Positions 10,851 through 21,508 are shown, numbered from the stretch's first letter. The stretch: DNA of 64,000 nt from Erinaceus europaeus (GCF_950295315.1 NC_080171.1:91621516-91685515), one strand, 5' to 3'. A program made the numbers and translations. The notes: generated by a model not told the origin, from the letters alone.

Positions 10851-11225
10851 TTTCATTCTTTCTTTTTTTTTTTTTTTTTTTTTATTGACACCAGGCTTAT
10901 CACTGGGGCTTAGTGCCAGCACTATAAACCCATGGCTCCTGGGAGCCATTTTTTCCCCTTTTTTTTATATTTATTTTCCGTTTTGCTGCCCTTTTTTTAA
11001 TTGTTGCTGTAGTTATTGTTGTTGATGTCGTTGTTGTTAGGACAGAGAGAAATGGAGAGAGATGGGGAAGACAGGGCGAGAGAAAGTCACCTGCAGACCT
11101 GCTTCACTGCCTATGAAGCGACTCCCGTGCAGGTGGGGAGCCGGGAGCTCCAACCAGGATCCTTCAGCGGGTCTTTGCGCTTCACGCCACATGCTCTTAA
11201 CCCGCTACACTATGGCCCGACTCCC
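10851..11225 (-). mobile_element. SINE-A2
   Basis: Full reverse-orientation copy from the poly-T tail (10862-10882) to the head CTATGGCCCGACTCCC. Confidence 0.9.
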
Positions 11226-11443
11226 TCCCTTTTTTTTCTTTCTACTTTATTTTTATTTGATAAGACAGAGAGAAATTGAGAGAGGAGGGGGAGGTAGAGA
11301 GAGAAAAAAGAGACACCTGCAGACTTGCTTCATCATTCATGAAATGTCCTCCATGCAGGTGGGGAACCGGGGCTTGAATCTAAATCCTTGTGCATGGTGA
11401 TAGTGCGCTTAGATGAGAGATGAGTGCACCACCACCTGGCTCC
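11226..11443 (-). mobile_element. SINE-B-like, abutting the A2 head
   Basis: Tail TTTATTTTTATTTGATAAGA, body GAGACACCTGCAGACTTGCT, head ACCACCACCTGGCTCC. Confidence 0.85.
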
Positions 11444-11451
11444 TCGTTTTC

Positions 11452-11614
11452 TTTAAGTATTGTATTTATTTACTTTAATGATAGAGAGATACAGAGAGAG
11501 AGAAAGACTAGACAGCACTGTTCAACTCTGGTTTAGGGTAGTACAGAGGAATGAACCTGGGACTTCAGAGACAGGCATGAAAGTCTTTTATAAAAGCATT
11601 ATGCTGTCTCTCCT

Positions 11615-11619
<5 letters not shown>
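11452..11619 (-). mobile_element. SINE-C-like
   Basis: AGCACTGTTCAACTCTGGTT and GAACCTGGGACTTCAGAGAC mark family C in reverse; diverged. Confidence 0.75.
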
Positions 11620-11652
<33 letters not shown>

Positions 11653-11806
11653 ATAAAACAGAGAGGGAGAGAGGAAGAAGGATAATTTGTAGCACTGTTC
11701 CACTGCTCATGAAGCCTGCCCCCTACAGGTGAGGACTGGGGCTGAACCCAATTACTTGCATATGGTAACATGTATGCTGTACCCAGTGCACCACCACCCA
11801 ATCCCT
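11620..11806 (-). mobile_element. SINE-B-like with a long poly-T
   Basis: About 31 T in a row at 11621-11651, then GCACTGTTCCACTGCTCATG and ACCACCACCCAATCCC head. Confidence 0.8.
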
Positions 11807-11900
11807 CAAATGAAATTCTTAAGCTCTGCTGATGGTAATTCAAAACTGTACAACCACTCCGATAGCAGCTAGCAGTCTCTTTGAAAAAATAAGCGGAAGT

Positions 11901-12239
11901 GGGGGGTTGGGCGGTGGTGCAGCAGGTTATGTGTACATGGCGCAAAACACAAGGATCAGCACAAGGACCCTGTTCAAACCCCCCCGGCTGCCTACCTGCA
12001 GGCAGGGTCACTTCACAAGCAGTGAAGCAGGTCTGTAGGTGTCTGCCTGTCTCCCCCCCTGTCTTCCCTTCTCTCTCAATTTCTCTCTGTCCTATCCAAC
12101 AACAGCAATAACAACAATAATGATGACGACAATAACAACAAGGGCAACAAAATGGGGAAAACTGGCCTCCAGGAGCAGTGGATTCATAGTGCAGGCACTG
12201 AGCCTCAGCAATAACCCTGGAGGCAAAAAAAAAAAAAAA
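11901..12239 (+). mobile_element. SINE-A2 in old L1
   Basis: Head GGGGGGTTGGGCGGTGGTGC through CTCCAGGAGCAGTGGATTCA to a poly-A at 12226-12239. Confidence 0.92.
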
Positions 12240-12804
12240 CCCTACATTTACCATATGACTCAGTAATTCCACTCCTAGGCACTTACCATAATGAAATAAA
12301 AACCTATGTTCACACAAAGAAACCTGTATACAAATGTATACTACAAGCCTTATTAATAATCATCCAAACCTGGAAAGAAATCAAATGCCCCTCAGTGCAT
12401 AAATAAATGGACAGGATATACCCATATGATTGAATAACACTTAGCAAATATGATGCACACAGAATAAATGAATTTCAAAGGCACTTACAGTGAGGGGAAA
12501 GAAGCTAGCCTCAAGAGATTACATAATATATGATTCCATTTATATGGCATCTGGAAAAAGCAAAATTATAAGGATGAAAACAGCATTATTGCCAGAGGTT
12601 TGGAGTGAAGAGGGGACTGACCACAAAGAAACAAGACATAGGAAGTCTTTCACATTGTGGAACTGTTCTACATTCTGACTGTGATAATAAATTACACGTA
12701 CCTAAAATTGCACACACATATACAAAACAAGAAAAACAGTAACTCTTCTGGATTAGGACAAGCTTACCAGAAAGCACCTGTCTGTCAAAATATATCCAAC
12801 ACTT

Positions 12805-12960
12805 ACAACTTGGTGGGTTTTGTACCCAGGTAAATGGCTCTGCAAATAGAGCACAGAGAACCCTGGCTCAATCCTCAGCACCACGTATGCCCAAGCAGAA
12901 TTCTGGCTTCTATTCGTCTTTCTCTAATCACTGAGAAACTGGTGGACTGTGTTTTTGTAA
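12805..12960 (+). mobile_element. SINE-D-like, old
   Basis: GCTCAATCCTCAGCACCACG and GGCTTCTATTCGTCTTTCTC resemble family D; head is poorly preserved. Confidence 0.4.
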
Positions 12961-13025
12961 TTTATGTGAATACGCTTTACTTAAAATGCATATCTTAAAA
13001 AATGACTTTAAAATAACTAAAATGT

Positions 13026-13262
13026 GGCCGGGCAGTGGCACACCTGGTTGAGTGCACATGTTACAATCCACAAGGACCCTGGTTTGAGTTCCCAGTCCCC
13101 ACCTGCAGAGGGAAATCTTTGCAAGTGGTGAAGCAGTGATGCAGGTGGTCTTTCTGCCTCTCTTCCTCTCTATCCCATTTCCCTCTCAATTTCTGGCTGT
13201 CTCTATCCAATAAATAATGGTAATAAAATTAAAAAATAATAATAATAATAACAAATAAAATG
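13026..13262 (+). mobile_element. SINE-B
   Basis: GGCCGGGCAGTGGCACACCT head; tail of TAATAA units. Confidence 0.9.
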
Positions 13263-13263
13263 A

Positions 13264-13414
13264 GGGGCCAGATGGTGGTGTACACAGTAAAGCACACACA
13301 ATACAGTGCCCAAGTTCAAGCCCCTGGTCCCCACCTGCAAGGAGGAAGCTCCACAAGTAGTGAAGCAGGGCTACAGGTGTCTCTCTCCCTCTCTTCTTCT
13401 CTTTCATACTATCT
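13264..13414 (+). mobile_element. SINE-B, 5' part
   Basis: GGGGCCAGATGGTGGTGTAC head; it runs head-to-tail behind the previous B and then meets an inverted B at about 13415. Confidence 0.85.
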
Positions 13415-13625
13415 GTATATACTTACTAGATAGAGACAGGCAGAAATCAAGAGGGAAGGGTGTGACAGAAAAGGAGAGAGAACAGAGAGAGAGAAGACAC
13501 CTGTAACACTTACTTCACCACTTACAAAGAGTCCCCTTTGCAAGTAGGGACTGGAGGCTCGAAGAACCTGGGTCCTTGTGCATTGTAATATGTGCACTCA
13601 ACCAGGTACACCACCACCCAGCCCC
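13415..13625 (-). mobile_element. SINE-B, inverted
   Basis: TACTAGATAGAGACAGGCAG tail side to CACCACCACCCAGCCCC head. With the preceding copy it forms an inverted pair that could fold into a hairpin. Confidence 0.88.
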
Positions 13626-13710
13626 ATAACAACATCTTCACATACATACACTCAATGTTTTCTGTTTGTTCATTTATTTGCTTGTTTTTGGTCAGCATTT
13701 AAAAGAAGTT

Positions 13711-14012
13711 GGGGGAGTCGGGTGGTAGCGCGGTGGTAGCGCAGCAGGTTAAGCACAGGTGGCACAAAGAGCAAGGACTGGCATAAGGATCTCACTTTGA
13801 ACCCTCGGCTCCCCACCTGCAGGGGAGTCGTTTCACAAATAGTGAAGCAGGTCTACAGGTGTCTATCTTTTTCTCCCCTTCTGTCTTCCCCTCCTCTCTC
13901 CATTTCTCTCTGTCCTATCCAACAACGATGACATCAATAACAACAACAATAACTACAACAATAAAACAACAAGGGCAACAAAAGGGAATAAATAAATAAA
14001 CAAATATTAAGA
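13711..14012 (+). mobile_element. SINE-A with duplicated A-box segment
   Basis: GGTAGCGCGGTGGTAGCGCA: ten bases of the A-box region are doubled. Flanked by AAAAGAAGTT (13701-13710, 14014-14023). Confidence 0.93.
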
Positions 14013-14045
14013 AAAAAAGAAGTTGGTTATAGCATATAATACTCT

Positions 14046-14092
14046 AGGTCTGGGAGGTGGCACAGTGGTAAAGCTTTGGACTCTCAAGCATA
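14046..14092 (+). mobile_element. SINE-D 5' fragment
   Basis: GGTCTGGGAGGTGGCACAGT, cut off after ACTCTCAAGC. Confidence 0.7.
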
Positions 14093-14147
14093 TAATGTTC
14101 TTTCAATATAAAATACTTTGAGATATATTTTTTTAATTGACATGTGA

Positions 14148-14490
14148 GACTAGGAGATGAGTAGTCACCAGATAGAGAGTATCTCTTAGCATGTGAGAGG
14201 ACCCTGGTTCAGACCACTAGTCACCACATGAGAGCACCATGGAAAGGGGAAGCTTCACAAGTGGTGAAGCAATAGTATGGTGTCGCTCTTTCTCTCTGTG
14301 TCATTCTCTCCCTCTGTCTCTTCTCCTTTATCTGGGAAAAAAAAGAAAAGTAGGGGGTAGGGTATGGTAGGGTAGGGTAGGGTAGGGTAGGGTAGGGTAG
14401 GGTAGGGTAGGGTAGGGTAGGGCAGAGCAGAGGAGAGTCCACCATTTATAGAAAAATCATACAGACATGAAGCCCTAGTGATATCATGTA
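14148..14490 (+). mobile_element. SINE-E containing a (GGGTA)n expansion
   Basis: ACCACATGAGAGCACCATGG and AATCATACAGACATGAAGCC are the two E blocks; the pentamer array lies between them where other copies have a short A-rich linker. Confidence 0.7.
14350..14422. repeat. (GGGTA)n pentamer array
   Basis: About 14 units of GGGTA, nearly perfect. It resembles telomere DNA but the unit is 5 bp, not TTAGGG. Open frames across it encode only a Pro-Tyr-Thr-Leu repeat. Confidence 0.95.
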
Positions 14491-14899
14491 GGAAAAGAAA
14501 TAGATACACTTACACTACATTAAGCATATTTCAAACTACCTGCTCTGAGCCCTCATGTTAATACTGTTTATTGCTAACAAGAGCACAAGAAACAATTGTT
14601 AGGCTCATTTAAAGTCTCCTTCTAAATGTTTTAAGGAAACAGCACATAAAACATTCATTCTAACAAAAAAGTCAAGCCGCCAGATGCTTTCTATAAAGAG
14701 AAACCTTATTCTATTACTCAGCTACCAATAAAATATTTATGGAGGTTGCTTAGAATGCCTGCATTGTACACACTGCTAAAAGTTTTAGCAACACTTGAAA
14801 GAATATTTGTCCTATTTATAAGAGGTTTTAAGAAAAATAAGAGGAAGTCAAGTAAGCGTTCAGAAGGTCACTAAAAAGACCAGACAGATTCAAATGAAT

Positions 14900-15130
14900 A
14901 AATGTCTGTCTAATTCTGCTTAATATCCCACCTCTCATAAGGTATTCTTTGACTAATCCCATCAGGTCAAACTAGGGACCTTATAAATGTTCCTACATAC
15001 TCTCTATTATGTCACAGCAGGAGTCACACCTCACTGTATCGGTTTGTTCCTTCCCTTTCTACCCAGCTCCTCTCTAAGAAATAGGAAAGCATATCAAACC
15101 TTTACATTCTAGTCTGAAACATCAGAGATG
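14900..15130 (+). mobile_element. L2 LINE 3'-end fragment
   Basis: TTTGACTAATCCCATCAGGT and the following order of motifs fit the ancient L2 3' end; very diverged. Confidence 0.4.
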
Positions 15131-15183
15131 GCTACTAAACACCCAAAAGTTGGATAAGTAAACAAATGTGTTTAAAAATTTCT

Positions 15184-15328
15184 TGGGCAGGGATAGATTG
15201 CATAATGATTACGCAAAGAGACTCTCGTGCTTGAGTCCCAAATTCAAAGTCCCAAAGTTCCAAATTCAATCCCTCACACCACTGTAAACCAGAGCAGAGC
15301 AGTGCCGTGGTTAAAAAAAAAAAAAAAG
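15184..15328 (+). mobile_element. SINE-C
   Basis: GGGATAGATTGCATAATGAT head, two copies of CAAATTCAAAGTCCCAAAGT-like sequence in the middle, poly-A tail. Confidence 0.85.
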
Positions 15329-15589
15329 TTATTGAAGACAATTTCATGCAAGGTTAGTTCCACAAGTGTCAGATAGAGCTGGTTCATATCACTCCATTGC
15401 TTTTTCTGCCACTCTGAGAATAAAACCCCCTGCCAAGGGCACAAAGTATGCTGTGTGAGCTGGCCCTCTCTCACTAGCACCTCCAGTTCTGCTCAAAATT
15501 TCCCAGCCTCACTGGTCTCCTCTTTGGTCCTCAGATAAACCAAGTCCCTATCTACTTGTGTACCTCTTCCTATAGTAATAATCAGCAAG

Positions 15590-15930
15590 GTGGTTCGGTC
15601 TCATGCTTCCCATCTCAATTCAATTATCACTGCTCTGAGAGGCCCTTCCAGCTACGTAACCCAGTTAGACAGGGGACCTTAACTAACAAAGTCTTAATAA
15701 CTAACTAGTCACTCTCCAACACATAACTCTTACTTTCTTGCTACAGCTTTCAACAAAGTACATCATCTTATTCACACATTTATTACTTATTATCATGCTT
15801 ATTATTTGAATACAATCTGCTTCTTGAAGGCAGAGATGCCATCCTTTTGTTCATAGCTGTTCTGGAGTTTTGAGCACAATATCTTAAAAACAGTAGATGT
15901 TCACTTAACATTTGTTAAATGACAGAATAA
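15590..15930 (+). mobile_element. L2 LINE 3'-end fragment
   Basis: CTCTGAGAGGCCCTTCC, CTTCTTGAAGGCAGAGATG and TTAACATTTGTTAAATGA follow the order of the L2 3' end. Confidence 0.6.
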
Positions 15931-15949
15931 AATAATGAAGACAATCCAG

Positions 15950-16125
15950 ACTGCCTTGCTAGCTATACAACTTTAGCCAAGTTCATTTCAGTGTGTCTCT
16001 TGGTTCCTTTATCTATAAAAATAGGATTGTAACAATATAAATCTTGATGCTATTGTAAGGGTTAAAAGAAATTAATTAGAATGTTTAATATTGTGTCTGG
16101 CACAGCAAAGGAACCTAAAACATAT
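15950..16125 (+). mobile_element. MIR SINE fragment
   Basis: Ends in the MIR-like TGTCTGGCACAGCAAAGGAA; earlier part fits GTTCCTTTATCTATAAAATA. Confidence 0.55.
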
Positions 16126-16434
16126 TAATATTCTTCTCATTCTTACTTTTCCTTTTAAGAGATAAGAGTTCAAGGGGATGGGGTAAAAATATGAGCTGGA
16201 AAAACTGAAAGCAGCTTACCATACAATAGGAATAAACATAAACCCCACCAAAAATGACTTGGAAATTTAATGCTTAAAAGTAAGTTAATCCAAGGGTCAT
16301 ACTTGCCACATTCTGGCTCTATTTTATTGTGAAATGTCAGCCAAATCTGAAAAGGAAAAATCCTGACATGATTATGGAGTAGCACTTTCTAAAGCTGGAA
16401 AAGGGGCTCAGCAGCAGAACAAAAAAAATTTTAA

Positions 16435-16735
16435 CATTTTTTTCCTTTACTGGAGGATTAATGTTTTATATTCACCAGTAAATACAATAGTTTGTACATG
16501 CATGACATTTCTCAGTTTTCCATATAGCAATACAACCCCAACTAGGTCCTCTGTCAGCCTTTTCCAGGACCTGAACTCTCTCCCCCCCACCCATCCCAGA
16601 GTCTTTTACTTCGATGCAATACACCAACTCCAGTCCAGGTTCAGCAGAACAAATTTTGAAGGAGCTGGCAGTAAGTTAGTGTGGCTTCCTCCTACCCCCA
16701 CTCCCTGTCAATAGCCTTGCCTAACCTAAAGTTCC
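16435..16735 (-). mobile_element. L1 3' UTR
   Basis: GGATTAATGTTTTATATTCA and GTAAATACAATAGTTTGTAC are shared with L1 3' ends at 41.8, 54.3 and 59.7 kb, where the last-but-one copy continues into ORF2. Confidence 0.8.
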
Positions 16736-16739
16736 ACCA

Positions 16740-17745
16740 AAAACAAAAGAACAAAAGCAACAACATGAAAAATCAGGCCCTCCTGGTTTTGAACTCCAAC
16801 TCCATCAGGACCTGGAAAGAGAAGAGGAAAAAAGGAAGGGCATTTGGAAGTAGCAATAGATGTAGGTGTGGCTTAGAAAGGAAAAGAAGACAGGACTACA
16901 GAGAACAAATGAACAAGTATATATGCATATAGACAGAGTTACAGAATTGATAGTCAACCCAAATCTGCAACCTCGAGAGAACTCCTGTAGCTTCCAATGG
17001 AGGGAATGGGGATACAGAACTCTGGTGATGGGAAGGGTGCAGAATTGTACCCCTGTGCTGGGCTAGCGTGGGGGTGCCTCTTCTCAGACAATTACTCTCT
17101 GGGTTGGAGAGAACGCAACCAGAGCCACCCTGGGCTCTCACTCAGCGACGCGAGAGAGATGACCCAGGAATAGAGCTGGTGGTGGGTGACAAGGCGATTC
17201 AATTCTTTATTGATCAGAAAGCCAAGGCTTTTAAGAGTCAGACCCGGATGTGGCAAGTCGGAAACGGAAATGGCTTGACATGGTTTGGAAAGGGACAGAG
17301 AAATGCAAAAGGGTGCTGGGAAAGATAGGAACTTCCTTAGCAACTGTTGCGAGGGTTTTAACTGGTAGGACTAATAATACCCTGCAGGCAGGGAGGCTCT
17401 TGAGAGTAGAAAGAAGATAGATCAAAGGAATGGAATGGATGGGGATCTTTCAGGCAAAACAGTGTTTATGTAGATAATAAGGGAGCGGCCATAGTATCAG
17501 GAATGCAGGGTGCTTTGTGAGGCAGGGAGTCTGACAAGAGGAGGTAAACCTGGGGGGGGGGGGGGGAGTTGTGTCCCTCCTTGTTAGACCTCTCAGTAGA
17601 GAGAGAGAGAGAGACTGACAGGATGGATGTCCCTCAAGTCAAGCCCTGCCAAGCTCAACCACATCCTCACAATTCCCGACACCCCTGTTAACTTACACTT
17701 TTATAAATCAATATTAAGTCATTAATAATATTAAAAAATAAAATA
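16740..17745 (+). mobile_element. R-family repeat (3' end) split by an LTR
   Basis: R sequence with CCAATGGAGGGAATGGGGAT and GGTGCAGAATTGTACCCCTG stops at 17055 and resumes at 17682 with CCCCTGTTAACTT, ending ATATTAAGTCATTAATAATA. The intervening LTR duplicated CCCCTG. Confidence 0.8.
17056..17681 (-). mobile_element. Solo LTR of an endogenous retrovirus, 6-bp duplication
   Basis: On the minus strand it begins TGTCGGGAATT and ends GCCCAGCA. Target duplication CCCCTG lies at 17050-17055 and 17682-17687, perfect. AATAAA is present in TCAATAAAGAATTG (about 17198-17210), only about 25 bases after a CTTAAAAGCC box, as in beta-like retroviruses. No internal viral sequence adjoins it, so it is a solo LTR formed by recombination between two LTRs. 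A G run of about 17 lies at 17552-17568. Confidence 0.9.
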
Positions 17746-17944
17746 AATCAGGCCTTCTCTAGCAAGGTCTGCCTCCACTGAAATCTAAGCAAGGTGTCTC
17801 AGAGACTGGTCTTTGGAGACCAGTTTCAGTGGCTTACAAGACCCTGGCCTCCAAAGTTAATGCTCACCCCAACAGATGGCCCTTAGATTAGGGTCAGCAA
17901 AGGCTCCGGCATCAACAGAAACAGTCTACACTCCAAGTGCTGTC

Positions 17945-18080
17945 ACTTCTGAACCGTGTGACTTTGAGAAAAATACTTAACATCTTTTTAATCACCTATA
18001 AAAATGAGGATAAAAGTCAGTCACCTCACAGGGTAACTGTGACAACTACATGAGCTAGTCTAACCTGGCAGAACCGAGTT
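17945..18080 (+). mobile_element. MIR SINE fragment
   Basis: GTGTGACTTTGAGAAAAATA CTTAACATC and AAAATGAGGATAAAAGT match the MIR core. Confidence 0.65.
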
Positions 18081-18725
18081 CTTAGCAAGAAGAAAAGCAC
18101 AAAATTAACTTTCCAGAAGAATCCATTTCTTACTCAACAAGAAGATTTGGGAGCCACCATCAGTTTTTCATCCTCCTTAATAAGAGTCCAAATATTGGGG
18201 TCATTCACCTTCATCTCACAAAAACCATGAACTTTTGTTACCCAAAAACACTGCATGGTAAAAAAAAAATTGCACATAAGATAACTCTGCCAGCAGTACG
18301 ATTCATAACAGGAGGATGCCAATGGAATTTCCGATTCCAATGTTCTCCTAAATAGCCTCAAATCTTCAAGAAAATTGTTACTAGGCAAGTATCTATTTAC
18401 TTACAAACAATGCTGTAACAACAACACAATGTTAAACTGAATCTCAAATAGCACTTGGACTATAACTGCCTTATGAAACCAACTTTTTGGATAGTCTTGT
18501 CAGCCTTGCTCATGAATATGCATTTTTATAAGATTTTAACAAAAATAAATTTTGTATATTCCCCTGATAACATATCTTAAGTAATGCTCATTGTTTCCGA
18601 ATGACATGTAATTATCACTTTCAAATTCCACTGAATTGATTCAGAGTGAATCATGTGGCCATGACTCTGCAGAGCATTTGTGGATTCAATGAACTCTACT
18701 AAGAAGAAAACAGACTTTACTAAAA
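18081..18725. other. Intron 3 sequence without recognised elements
   Basis: About 650 bp of AT-rich single-copy sequence. I see no repeat, exon or RNA gene. Confidence 0.5.
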
Positions 18726-18729
18726 GTCA

Positions 18730-18835
18730 CAGATTTGCACTGTGACTTTTAGTTCCCAGTCACAACAAATTCATGGGCAGGTCATTTCATCTCTTCAACC
18801 TGTTTCCTCATCTGTGAAACACCTTCAGTACTAAC
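18730..18835 (+). mobile_element. MIR SINE fragment
   Basis: GGGCAGGTCATTTCATCTCT and GTTTCCTCATCTGTGAAA are the MIR core. Confidence 0.7.
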
Positions 18836-19002
18836 ATGATGGAAGAAACCAAAACAAAGACAAACGTAAAATGTAATTCCCTTGTTCTCAATTTTTCACA
18901 ACTATACCTATTGTGGCTACAAACATTTTCATGCAGAGCTTTCTCTTGCTGAGTTGTTTCTATAGGATAAATTTCCAAAAAATGGACTACTGGACTCAAG
19001 AT

Positions 19003-19329
19003 ATATATTTTTTTCTTTTTTCTTTTCTTTTTTTTTTTTTTTTTTGCCACTAAGGTTATCACTGGGACTTGGTGCCTGCACTATGAATCCACTGCTCCTG
19101 GAGACTATTTTTTCCATTTCTGTTGCCCTTGTTATTGTTGTTGGACAGGACAGAGAGAAATGGAGAAAGAGGAGGAAGACATAGAGGGGAAGAGAAAGAT
19201 AGACACCTGCAGAAATGCTTCACTGCCTATGAAGAGACCCCCTCCTGCAGGTGGGGAGCCAGGGGCTTGCACTGGTCCTTGTGCTTTGCACCATGTGAAC
19301 TTAACCTACTGCACTACTGCCCGGCCCCC
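19003..19329 (-). mobile_element. SINE-A2
   Basis: Poly-T/C tail at 19012-19045, GTTATCACTGGGACTTGGTG, head TGCCCGGCCCCC. Confidence 0.9.
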
Positions 19330-19399
19330 AGTTCTACTTTTATAGAACATGTTTGAAAGACTATGTACAAAAATGTTAATTTACTTAAAAATTATTTTG

Positions 19400-19586
19400 G
19401 TTTTTATTTATTATTAGATAGAGACAGAGAGAAACTGAAAGGGGAGGGGAAGATAGAGAAAGAGACAGAGCAGCCCTGCTTCAATTGTGAAGCTTTCCCC
19501 CTGCGAGTAGCGGCCAGGGGTTTAAACTCGGGTCCTTGTGCACTGTAATGTGTGTGCTTAACCAGGTGTGCCACTGCCTGGCCCCT
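19400..19586 (-). mobile_element. SINE-B
   Basis: ATTTATTATTAGATAGAGAC to CCACTGCCTGGCCCC. Confidence 0.88.
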
Positions 19587-19671
19587 AAGATGATAACTTA
19601 CTTGTCCTGAGATGTTACAGATGTTTCATATTTTTCTTTTTTAATGACTTACATATTTATTGACATCATCA

Positions 19672-19785
19672 ACATATGATATTGTGTGGAAATCCCAGGT
19701 TCAAGCCCCTGCACCACCATAAGTCAGTACTGAGCAGTGCTCTGGTTAGAATAAATAAAATAAATAAATCTTTAAAAGAGAGAGA
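19672..19785 (+). mobile_element. SINE-C, 5' truncated
   Basis: AATCCCAGGTTCAAGCCCCT, ACTGAGCAGTGCTCTGGTTA and AAATAAATAAATC tail. Confidence 0.75.
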
Positions 19786-20059
19786 GTTATATATCCTGAT
19801 CGCCTGTTTCAAGGCCAATAGAAGACATGTAGCCTTCACATGGCAGAGTGAGAACTTCCATGGAAGAGCAGAATATAGTAGTAGCAGAAAGGTCTGTGTC
19901 AGAAGAAATGAATTAAAAGTCAGAATAAGGGACTAGAAGAGGTGGTTACTAGGTTTTCTCCTGTTCTAAAATTCCAGCCCTCCTCTGAGCACCTCCTGAC
20001 TTCATCCTTAGCTACACAGAGCTTCCTGCAACACTCCACTCCAGCAGCAGTCTTTTAAC

Positions 20060-20575
20060 TAACCACACACTACAACCAACCGTGGCCCTTCTCACATTCA
20101 CCAGCTTAGGTATTCTTTTGAAAGCACAACTGTAGTTATTTCCCTGCCCAGATTAAACCCCACCACTGACTTCCTTTCATCTTCAGGACAAAAGTCAAAC
20201 AAGGCAGTGTACACAATTTCTCTTACATCCATCAATAGTCTAACATACATCCGCAGCACAAGTGAGTTCAGGTGTCTGCAATATTCTCCCCATCCTCTCA
20301 CCTTCCTAATCCTTACTTGTTCCTGATGACCCAACTCAAGAAATCTCTCCTGCAGGAAGGGCTTCTCTGAATCCCCCAAGCTGGGTTTAGAACCTTCCTC
20401 TGCCCCACAGTGCTTGTACTTACCTCTTATCACTGCACTGCTTCTCTCCATCACCTCAGCCAGACTATGCACCTCTGCATATGGAGGTATACCTAGTCTT
20501 CATCAACTTCAGCTCCCCTAGACTATGGCACACTGCCTAGCGCAGGGCACATACTTAAAAATATTAATGAATGTA
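20060..20575 (+). mobile_element. L2 LINE 3'-end fragment
   Basis: GATGACCCAACTCAAGAAAT, CAGGAAGGGCTTCTCTGAAT, CACACTGCCTAGCGCAGGGC and a final TAATGAAT follow the L2 3'-end consensus order. The open frame on the opposite strand is not a gene. Confidence 0.7.
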
Positions 20576-20947
20576 GGCACTTCCAGCAAAATTGGAAGGG
20601 CTTCCATGCCTTGCTAGACCCTGGTTAGCAGACCCTGATGTTCAGATATACATCATTTGAGACTAGAATCATGAGTGCCCATTGACATCAAAAGTATTCT
20701 AGACTCTTGTTTAATATGCAAGCTGATTTTACAATTAGCATTAAATGCCAAAAGCACTTCCTATAAGCATCCCACAGGAAGTTCAACGACCTCTACATAG
20801 ATAGCATGCATCTGGCTCAGGCCAAATGAAAAGATTTCAGTGTCTTACAAAGACCTAAAAGGGAGACAGAGAAAACTGTATGGTCATTTCAATTTCAACT
20901 GCAGAATTTGATCCTGAAAATGCTACCATAAAAAAATATTAATGCCA
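20576..20947. other. Intron 3 sequence without recognised elements
   Basis: Single-copy sequence of 370 bp; nothing identified. Confidence 0.5.
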
Positions 20948-21152
20948 GGGCCAGGTGGTGACACACCTGGTTGAGCGTACATGTTACAGTGCGCAAGGAC
21001 CCAGGTTCAAGCCCCTGGCCTCCACCTGCAGGGGGAAAGCTTCACAAGTGGTAAAGCAGGGCTACAGGTGTCTTTCTGTCTCTCTCCCTCTCTATCACCC
21101 CCTTCCCTCTCAATTTCTGACTGTCTCTATCCAGCAAATAAATAAAGATTTT
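20948..21152 (+). mobile_element. SINE-B
   Basis: GGGCCAGGTGGTGACACACC head; its AAATAAATAAAGATTTT tail directly adjoins the next SINE. Confidence 0.92.
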
Positions 21153-21474
21153 GGGAGCCGGGCTGTAGCGCAGCAGGTTAAGCGCAGGTGGCGCAAAGCA
21201 CAAGGACCGGACCGGCATAAGGATCCCGGTTCGAACCCCGGCTCCCCACCTGCAGGGGAGTTGCTTCACAGGCGGTGAAGCAGGTCTGCAGGTGTCTATC
21301 TTTCTCTCCTCCTCTCTGTCTTCCCCTCCTCTCTCCATTTCTCTCTGTCCTATCCAACAACAACAACAATAATAACGACAACAATAAAACAACAAGGGCA
21401 ACAAAAGGGAATAAATAAATAAAATAAATATTTAAAAAATAGAAAATAAATAAATAAATATTTTTAAAATTTTT

Positions 21475-21476
<2 letters not shown>
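21153..21476 (+). mobile_element. SINE-A in the tail of SINE-B
   Basis: Near-consensus young copy (GGGAGCCGGGCTGTAGCGCA), with a long TAAATAAA tail. A 5-bp duplication GGACC/GGACC sits in its B-box region. Confidence 0.93.

Positions 21477-21477
<1 letters not shown>

Positions 21478-21505
<28 letters not shown>
21478..21505. repeat. (TA)n run
   Basis: About 14 TA units following the SINE-A tail. Confidence 0.9.

Positions 21506-21508
<3 letters not shown>

Larger units (their letters stand above)
9815..12790 (+). mobile_element. Old L1 ORF2 3' part and 3' end, split by nine SINEs
   Basis: Plus-strand L1 pieces can be read through the SINEs: CAACTGGGCTTCATCAAAAT (about 9828), GGGAGAAAATATTTGCAAAC (about 9907), AATGTGGAAGCAAAGAG (about 10720), CCATATGACTCAGTAATTCC (about 12250), GTATACAAATGTATACTACAAG and ATGATTCCATTTATATGGCA near 12530. 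All frames are broken. Confidence 0.75.

Noticed and set aside
11565..12317. 250-codon open frame on the minus strand
   Set aside because: It runs through a SINE-A2, a SINE-B and old L1 in reverse; its residues match SINE translations found elsewhere in the window.
14349..14422. CRISPR array or telomere insertion
   Set aside because: No spacers, and the unit is GGGTA and not TTAGGG.
14221..14509. Open frames with repeated Pro-Tyr-Pro-Thr-Leu
   Set aside because: Product of the (GGGTA)n array; period 5 keeps several frames open.
20098..20472. 124-codon open frame on the minus strand
   Set aside because: Lies antisense in an L2 3' end; no recognised family or splice context.
21153..21250. 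tRNA genes at SINE heads
   Set aside because: The tRNA-like A and B boxes belong to dozens of SINE copies with CAA/TAA tails and lack tRNA folding outside the head.
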